Shown here one piece after another: positions 15,252 through 19,907 of a DNA stretch of 19,907 nucleotides. The notes under the pieces are model-generated. The model worked only from the letters and a program-made list of their open reading frames with translations, had not been told where the DNA came from and did not search any database. Position numbers and translations under genes: made by a program. This DNA comes from Clostridia bacterium (lineage in GTDB: Bacteria; Bacillota_A; Clostridia; Oscillospirales; CAG-272), in the NCBI GenBank assembly GCA_017652965.1, contig JAGBZZ010000262.1:1-19907 (forward strand), written 5' to 3'. The stretch's first letter is position 1. Every line of letters starts with the position of its first letter.

Positions 15252-15279
15252 ATTTATTCTATGGATTCCGAGAATAAAT
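15252..15279. promoter_or_regulatory. Perfect 9-bp inverted repeat in the divergent intergenic region
   Basis: ATTTATTCT (15252-15260) and AGAATAAAT (15271-15279) are exact reverse complements with a 10-bp spacer, giving about 19 bp, or two helical turns, between half-site centres. It sits between the divergent AraC gene and the reductase gene, just upstream of a possible -10 (TAAAAT, 15284-15289) for the latter. It looks like an operator for a dimeric regulator; AraC proteins more often use direct repeats, so the partner is uncertain. Confidence 0.4.
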
Positions 15280-15340
15280 CGATGTAAAATAGAAGAAACT
15301 GCCGGGAATGCGGCACACAATACGCAAAAGGAGAAACACG

Positions 15341-17553
15341 ATGGATACTGTGACACTGACCAAAAGGGTCAAGGATATGGCCTATGCACTGGGGGCGGAT
15401 ATGGTAGGCATTGCGCCCGTCTCTCGCTTTGACGGACAGCCGCATATGCTCCACCCCCGTGCCCACCTGCCCGAGGCGAGGTCTGTCATCTGCTTGGCAT
15501 CCACCACCCCGATGCCTCGGTGGAGTGGTGCGGCGAGCCGAACCCAAACTACCCGGAGGCCTTTCAGATCGGCATGATCCCGAAGCTGGATACCATGTGC
15601 CACCGCATCACTAAGATGCTGGAGGCCGAGGGCTATCCCACCGTTGCCCAGCCCTGCACCACCTATTGGCGCCACAGAAAATATAAGGATATCCCCTACG
15701 AGCATGCCGCCACCTTCAGCCATATGGCCGCCTTTGTGGCCTGCGGACTTGGTGAGTACGGCTATCACGGTATGGTGCTTTCTCCCGAGTACGGCCCGCG
15801 TGAGCGGATCATTTCGATCATCACCTCGGCAGAGCTTGTGCCCGACCCGCTTTACGACGGCCCCCCGCTTTGTGACGGGTGCCACCTGTGCGCCAAGCAG
15901 TGCATCGGCCGCAATTATGACGAGGAAAAGCTGAACGACCCGAAATTCATCGAATTTGAGATCGAGGGAAAGCGCTTTCGCTATCCCAACATCAACCGCT
16001 GGCGCTGCTTTTACGGTGAGCAGGCGCATCTTGATACCTCAAAGCTTGGCGACTTTGTGCATATGGACGAGGCAGGCATTTATGAGGCCATAGAAACCGT
16101 GCCACGGGTGGCAAACCACGGCTACATGTGCAAATCCTTCAAGTACTGCATGACGCGGGAGAAGCGCTATTTTGACAAAGCCTACGCCCCCGGGCCGCGC
16201 CGCAAGAAGGAGAAAAAAAGCCTGCCGCTTCCTACCATGCTTGCCCGAATGATCGAGATAGCCAAGGAAAACGGTGCCGACCGTATGACGGTAACCCCGC
16301 TTTGCGACTATACCGACCTGAAAAAGAACTTTGAGGAGGGCTTCCGCACCGAGCAGTTCTTCTCGCATTTCAAAACGGTTGTGACCTTCGGGCGGACGGT
16401 TCATAAATACGATAAGACCCTGCCGCTGGAAGCGCGCTGTGAGATGCACGTCACCCGCCCGACGACCGACCGCCTGACCTCCGGGCTTATCGACATGACC
16501 CGCTATCTTGACGACCTTGGCTACGATGCCATCCAGGACTGGACCTTTACCGGCATCTCGCCCGCCGCCGCCCGCCGTGCCGGATGGGAGGAGGAGGGGA
16601 AGGACGTCTATGCCGTGTCGGTCATCTGTGACGTTCCCTTCGAGCCCGAAACACGCCTTCTGCGTACCTGGGACGAGCTGTCCCTCCCCACCCTCGACAA
16701 GAATGCCGAGATCTTTGACGCCGTGGAGCTTATCAGCGTCGGGGCGGTCGGAAAGAGCACCTATCCCGGGATGGAAATGCTCAGAGGGCTCTATCCCGGT
16801 GCCCGCTCGATCGTCGCCCTGGCCTCCACCATCCCCGAGCGGACGGTGGAGCTTGCCTGCCGCCAGGAGGCCGAGGATGGGGGGCCTTATGCCTTTATGC
16901 ACTACGAGATCCTGAAGGAGTGCCTGTGGGCGGGCGAGGATCTTTGCAGTATGCTGGAGGCCAAGGGGTACTTTGCCGTCGTCCTGCCCGACCTCGCCCC
17001 CGACTCTTACCTCACGGTCGGCAAGCTTGGCCGCCATATGCCCGATCTCTATGCCAACGCCCCCTTTGCCGCCGCCGCAGGGCTTGGCAGCCTTGGAAAA
17101 AGCGGGATGCTGATCCGCCCCGACGTTGGGCCGCGCCTTCGCTACGTCTTTGTGCTGACCGATGCCCCCCTGACCCCGACTACCCCCGTGACGGTCGCCT
17201 GTCCCGCGGGCTGCACTGCCTGTGCCGAGGCCTGCCCGATGCAGGCGCTTTCCCCCGACAGGATAGAGGATGTGCCGATCCGCAAGGGGGAGGCCTACCC
17301 GGTCATGACCCGGGACGAGACCCGCTGCATGTGGGCACGCTCGCTTGCGATGTGTGAGGGGGCAGGCTCGGGGCAGCTTGGCTGGCAGATCCCCGATATC
17401 CCCGTGCCGGACGTCATTACTCCGCTGGGGATCCAAGAAGCCCTTGCTGCCAAGGATAAGATCCAGACCCTTTGCTATCAGTGCCCGAACTTCACCGATA
17501 TCATCATTGAGCGGTGCCTGCAGGATTGCCCCATCGGCAAGAAAAAGCCGTAA
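15341..17553 (+). CDS. Tandem QueG/reductive-dehalogenase-like iron-sulfur protein, frameshifted near 15507-15510
   Basis: Start ATG 15341 follows a strong AAAAGGAG site. The first 57 codons (MDTVTLTKRVKDMAYALGAD...ARSVICLASTTP) are in one frame; the rest, to TAA 17553, is in the -1 frame. Inserting one C in the CCCC run at 15507-15510 joins them into about 737 residues. The second half supports this site: ARSIVALASTIPE near merged residue 489 aligns with ARSVICLASTTP. Each half resembles the COG1600 family (epoxyqueuosine reductase QueG, reductive dehalogenases). Half one has CDGCHLCAKQC (C-x2-C-x2-C-x3-C, about 178-188), half two CPAGCTACAEAC (about 621-632), plus a late CYQC...C...C cluster. 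Related enzymes use cobalamin and [4Fe-4S] clusters; whether this one binds B12 cannot be seen. Substrate unknown. If the frameshift is real the gene is probably inactive; if it is a sequencing error the protein is intact. Confidence 0.7.
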
Positions 17554-17657
17554 ACGGTACCCGCTGATAAAAGGGCGACAGGCTTTGCGGCTCCCCGTGA
17601 AGATAGGCGGCTCCCCTCGGGCCTCGCATGGGGGGAATATCCCTCGCTATACAACAC

Positions 17658-17699
17658 AAAAACCGCATGGGTACGTTCCCCGTGCGGTTTTTGCTTTTT
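17658..17699. terminator. Bidirectional terminator between the reductase and the second AraC gene
   Basis: AAAAACCGCA (17658-17667) pairs with TGCGGTTTTT (17683-17692), with inner GGG/CCC pairing, and a further T-run follows on the plus strand. It serves the two convergent genes. Confidence 0.82.
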
Positions 17700-18493
17700 C
17701 ACCTTGCAGCGGCATACCGGCGGTACTGCTTGATGGAGGTGCCGAAGTGCCGCTTGAACAGCTTGCAAAGATAGGCGGCCGAGCAAAAGGCAAGCTGCTC
17801 GGCGATCTCGTCAATATTTTTGTCCGGCGCATCCAGGATCATATCCCGCGCGATGCTGAGCTTTTTTTGCAGGATATATTCCTGCGGGGGGAGGCTGTAA
17901 TGCTTTAAAAAGAGGCGCCGCAGGTGCGCGGGAGAATAGTTGGATACCGCGCAAAGATCACGGACGGTGATCCTTTTGTAATAGTACGTATTGATATACT
18001 CGGTGGCGGCACGCAGGCGGGAGGTATCCGTGTAATCCTTGCTTTCCATGGCGGTCAGCGTGGCAAGGTGGTGGATGATCCCCAAAAACTGCTGGGCGAC
18101 CTTCAGCCGGTACAGATACGCCTCCGAGCGGTAGCTGCGCTCGGCATCCCGAAAAAGCGTGACGGCCGCCGCCCCCCCGACAAGCGGCCCTATCCCAAGC
18201 GCCGTTGCCTCGTCATAGTAAAAGGAGAGAAAGTAATGCGCCGTGTCGGTCTCCTCGGCACTGAGGGTCGCCCCCTTGTCCGACCCCCGCAGAAAGATCA
18301 CGTCTCCCGCCTCGGCGCGGTAGCGCACCCCCCGCAGGGTAAGGGTCATTACCCCCTCGGCCACGCAGTAAAGGCAGGCGTAGTCCCCCGTGCTTTCCCA
18401 CGTCCAGCCGATCTTATTTTTGAAAAAGCCCATGTTTCGTATCCTTTGAAACGGGGCGGAAACAAATACGTCAAGCTCCGAAAGCCTTGCCAT
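17699..18493 (-). CDS. AraC-family transcriptional regulator
   Basis: This 264-residue protein has an N-terminal cupin-like effector domain (YACLYCVAEGVMTLTLRG and AEAGDVIFLRGSDKG, about 37-75) and a C-terminal AraC DNA-binding domain with two helix-turn-helix units; ITVRDLCAVSNYSPAHLRRLFLKHY and IDEIAEQLAFCSAAYLCKLFKRHFGTSIKQYRR are the recognition segments. Start 18493 (MARLSELDVF) is chosen over a frame start 18 nt upstream because AAGGAGGGA precedes it correctly. It is divergent from the hydroxyacid dehydrogenase gene, with promoters on both strands in the shared 149 bp, which suggests it controls that unit. It is only distantly similar to the first AraC protein here. Confidence 0.9.
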   Translation of the reverse strand: MARLSELDVFVSAPFQRIRNMGFFKNKIGWTWESTGDYACLYCVAEGVMTLTLRGVRYRAEAGDVIFLRGSDKGATLSAEETDTAHYFLSFYYDEATALGIGPLVGGAAAVTLFRDAERSYRSEAYLYRLKVAQQFLGIIHHLATLTAMESKDYTDTSRLRAATEYINTYYYKRITVRDLCAVSNYSPAHLRRLFLKHYSLPPQEYILQKKLSIARDMILDAPDKNIDEIAEQLAFCSAAYLCKLFKRHFGTSIKQYRRYAAAR

Positions 18494-18522
18494 GGTCTCC
18501 CTCCTTCCCACTTTCTGCTGTT

Positions 18523-18551
18523 ATTGTAGCAGATCGGCGCGGTCTTGTCAA
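18523..18551 (-). promoter_or_regulatory. Promoter of the second AraC gene
   Basis: On the minus strand TTGACA (18551-18546), a 17-nt spacer and TACAAT (18528-18523) lie about 30 nt before the start at 18493. Confidence 0.8.
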
Positions 18552-18591
18552 TAAATGAGCGAATTATTATATTTTATGATCAATTTCTGAC

Positions 18592-18620
18592 TTGCGAAAA
18601 GGCGGCTTTCAAATTATAAT
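18592..18620 (+). promoter_or_regulatory. Promoter of the hydroxyacid dehydrogenase unit
   Basis: TTGCGA (18592-18597), a 17-nt spacer and TATAAT (18615-18620) lie just upstream of the GGAGG site and ATG at 18643, giving a very short leader. The perfect -10 with a poor -35 fits activation by the divergent AraC regulator. Confidence 0.7.
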
Positions 18621-18642
18621 GGAGATAATGGAGGATTTAATT

Positions 18643-19638
18643 ATGAAAGCTTTGATTTCTGTTACAAGTAAAGCGGTGATGGATACCTTCTTTACCGCAG
18701 AGAATATCGCACTTGCCGAGTCCTTCGGCGAGGTCGTTTTTGCCTTTGGAGGCAAGGAGGAGGTCAAGCGCCTTATCGGCGATGCCGACGTATACGTGAC
18801 GTGCTGGGGCTCGCCGCGGCTTGACAGTGAGATCCTGGAGGCCGCGCCGAAGCTGCGGCTTCTGACCCATCTCGGCTCCACCGTTGTGCCCGTCACGTCC
18901 GAGGAGATGTGGGAGCGCGGCATCCGCGTGATCAGCGGCTTTGACTATTTTTCCGAGTCGACAGCCGAGGGGGCGGTGGCGTATATGCTGGCCGCCCTGC
19001 GCAGGATCCCCTTCTATAGCAACCGCCTGCAAAAGGAGCGGATCTGGAAGGATGCGACCGACGTGACGAACGGCCTCATTTACAAAACCGTCGGTATCGT
19101 CAGCTACGGCGGCGTCGGCCGTCACGTGGTGCGCAAGCTTGCGGGCTTTAATGTGAAGATCAAGGTTTACGATATCGTGGATATCCCCGAGGCAGATAAG
19201 GAGAAATACGGCCTTGAGCAGTGCACGCTTGAGGAGCTGTTTTCCACCTGCGACGTTATCTCGCTTCATACCCCCTATAACGACAAGACACATCATCTGA
19301 TCGACGATCGCCTGCTTTCGCTGATAAAGCCGGGGGCACTGTTTGTCAACACCGCGCGCGGCGGGGTCGTGGATCAGGCCGCCCTGACCCGCCACCTGGC
19401 AAACGGCGATTTTACAGCCGCCCTTGACGTTTACGAAAAGGAGCCCATCGATCCTGCCGACCCGCTCCTTTCGCTTGATAACGTCATGCTTCTCCCGCAC
19501 CAGGGCGGGCCCACCGTCAACATGCGCCCGATCCTCACGCGGGCACTCGTTTTGGACAGTCATGCCTATCTCGACCTCGGCCAGCCGCTGAAGAACGAGA
19601 TCACGCGTGCCTATGCCGCCAATATGTCGAAAGCGTAA
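18643..19638 (+). CDS. D-isomer-specific 2-hydroxyacid dehydrogenase family protein
   Basis: This 331-residue protein has the family layout: a catalytic domain in two parts around a Rossmann NAD-binding domain (about 105-290). Residues 151-160 (GIVSYGGVGR) are the dinucleotide motif; Ser replaces the first Gly of GxGxxG. Catalytic Arg239 (FVNTARGGVVD), Glu near 265-267 (LDVYEKEP) and His286 (LLPHQGGP) are present. Such enzymes interconvert 2-keto acids and D-2-hydroxy acids with NAD(P)H; phosphoglycerate dehydrogenase is one member, but the lack of an ACT domain and the catabolic setting argue against serine synthesis. ATG 18643 follows GGAGG at 8 nt; an in-frame TTG further up overlaps the promoter and is rejected. 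It is followed after 6 nt by a lyase-like gene, so the substrate may be a sugar-derived keto acid. Confidence 0.88.
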   Translation: MKALISVTSKAVMDTFFTAENIALAESFGEVVFAFGGKEEVKRLIGDADVYVTCWGSPRLDSEILEAAPKLRLLTHLGSTVVPVTSEEMWERGIRVISGFDYFSESTAEGAVAYMLAALRRIPFYSNRLQKERIWKDATDVTNGLIYKTVGIVSYGGVGRHVVRKLAGFNVKIKVYDIVDIPEADKEKYGLEQCTLEELFSTCDVISLHTPYNDKTHHLIDDRLLSLIKPGALFVNTARGGVVDQAALTRHLANGDFTAALDVYEKEPIDPADPLLSLDNVMLLPHQGGPTVNMRPILTRALVLDSHAYLDLGQPLKNEITRAYAANMSKA

Positions 19639-19644
19639 GGTGAT

Positions 19645-19907
19645 ATGGTGCTGACTTCTCCCTATCGCAAGCCTCGCCTCCTCCCCCCTACCGAGCATCC
19701 GCGCCTTATGCTGCGCGAGGGTGACCGGGAGAGGATCGAGGCAGGCCTTTCCCATCCCGAAAACCGCCGCGCCCATGAGCTTTGGCAGAGGGTGTGCAAA
19801 AAGGATTTCTGCCACTTCTTTGACGATATCAAGGCGGGCAAATATAGTCTTATGGTCTGCTTTATGCTGGAGGCCAAGGCCCTTGATGCCTGGCTGACGC
19901 GGGATGC
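19645..19907 (+). CDS. Start of a probable heparinase II/III-like or DUF4962-type protein, 3'-partial
   Basis: ATG 19645 follows AAGGTGAT, 6 nt after the dehydrogenase stop. About 87 residues are visible before the window ends. The segment HPRLMLREGDRERIEAGLSH resembles the opening of heparinase II/III-like and DUF4962 proteins, in which 'HPRL' plus an acidic/basic helix precedes an alpha-toroid domain. No signal peptide is visible, so a cytoplasmic role on oligosaccharides is likely if the family call is right. These enzymes cleave uronic-acid-containing glycans by elimination. Only the N-terminus is available, so the assignment is tentative; translational coupling to the dehydrogenase is well supported by spacing. 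Confidence 0.5.
   Translation, partial: MVLTSPYRKPRLLPPTEHPRLMLREGDRERIEAGLSHPENRRAHELWQRVCKKDFCHFFDDIKAGKYSLMVCFMLEAKALDAWLTRD

Noticed and set aside
15497..15522. Programmed -1 ribosomal frameshift in the reductase gene
   Set aside because: There is no canonical X XXY YYZ slippery heptamer in the right frame and no clear stimulatory stem immediately downstream. A base missing from the C-run is simpler, though transcriptional slippage is not excluded.
16039..17436. A 465-codon open frame on the minus strand opposite the tandem reductase
   Set aside because: It shows no domain signature, while the plus strand carries two conserved Cys clusters and repeated family motifs.

Overview
The window looks like chromosomal DNA of an uncultured, GC-rich anaerobic gut-type Firmicute (class Clostridia). 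This rests on AGGAGG-type ribosome binding sites, sigma-A promoters with 17-nt spacers, a SpoVB-like flippase, a DUF1273/SLOG protein, a split transketolase, a glycyl radical enzyme and an ECF-type transporter with a DUF4430 lipoprotein. No rRNA, tRNA, insertion sequence, prophage gene or CRISPR array was seen.

Layout. 1-1243 is the 3' part of a MutS-family ATPase gene interrupted by an in-frame TAG, with homologous sequence continuing to 1243. 1269-1552 is a self-contained unit: promoter, a 39-residue acidic peptide gene and tandem terminators. 1552-3620 (minus) holds a SpoVB/MurJ-type flippase followed by a SLOG protein. 3678-5048 (plus) is a cobalamin-type riboswitch unit: consensus promoter, riboswitch-like leader, intrinsic terminator, DUF4430 lipoprotein and ECF S component. 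5063-7163 (minus) carries a spermidine-synthase-like methyltransferase and peptidase T. 7225-9077 (minus) is a two-subunit transketolase behind a perfect consensus promoter. 9188-12068 (minus) is a short glycyl radical enzyme of unknown substrate plus its activase, again behind a perfect promoter.

12310-19907 looks like an accessory catabolic region: a cytoplasmic sialate O-acetylesterase-like protein with an AraC regulator, a tandem two-domain QueG/reductive-dehalogenase-like iron-sulfur protein whose gene carries a one-base frameshift in a C-run, a second AraC regulator, and a D-2-hydroxyacid dehydrogenase followed by the start of a probable heparinase II/III-like gene cut off by the window edge. 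The enzymes and AraC regulators suggest use of acetylated or uronic-acid-containing glycans, with the glycyl radical enzyme and transketolase possibly serving downstream sugar catabolism; that link is inference.

Two genes (mutS-like and the tandem reductase) are broken by single-base events. In a metagenome-derived contig these may be real mutations or assembly errors. Three convergent gene pairs are separated by a near-symmetric bidirectional terminator. A fourth such terminator (12257-12290) has no annotated plus-strand gene before it, which raises the possibility of a small RNA there.
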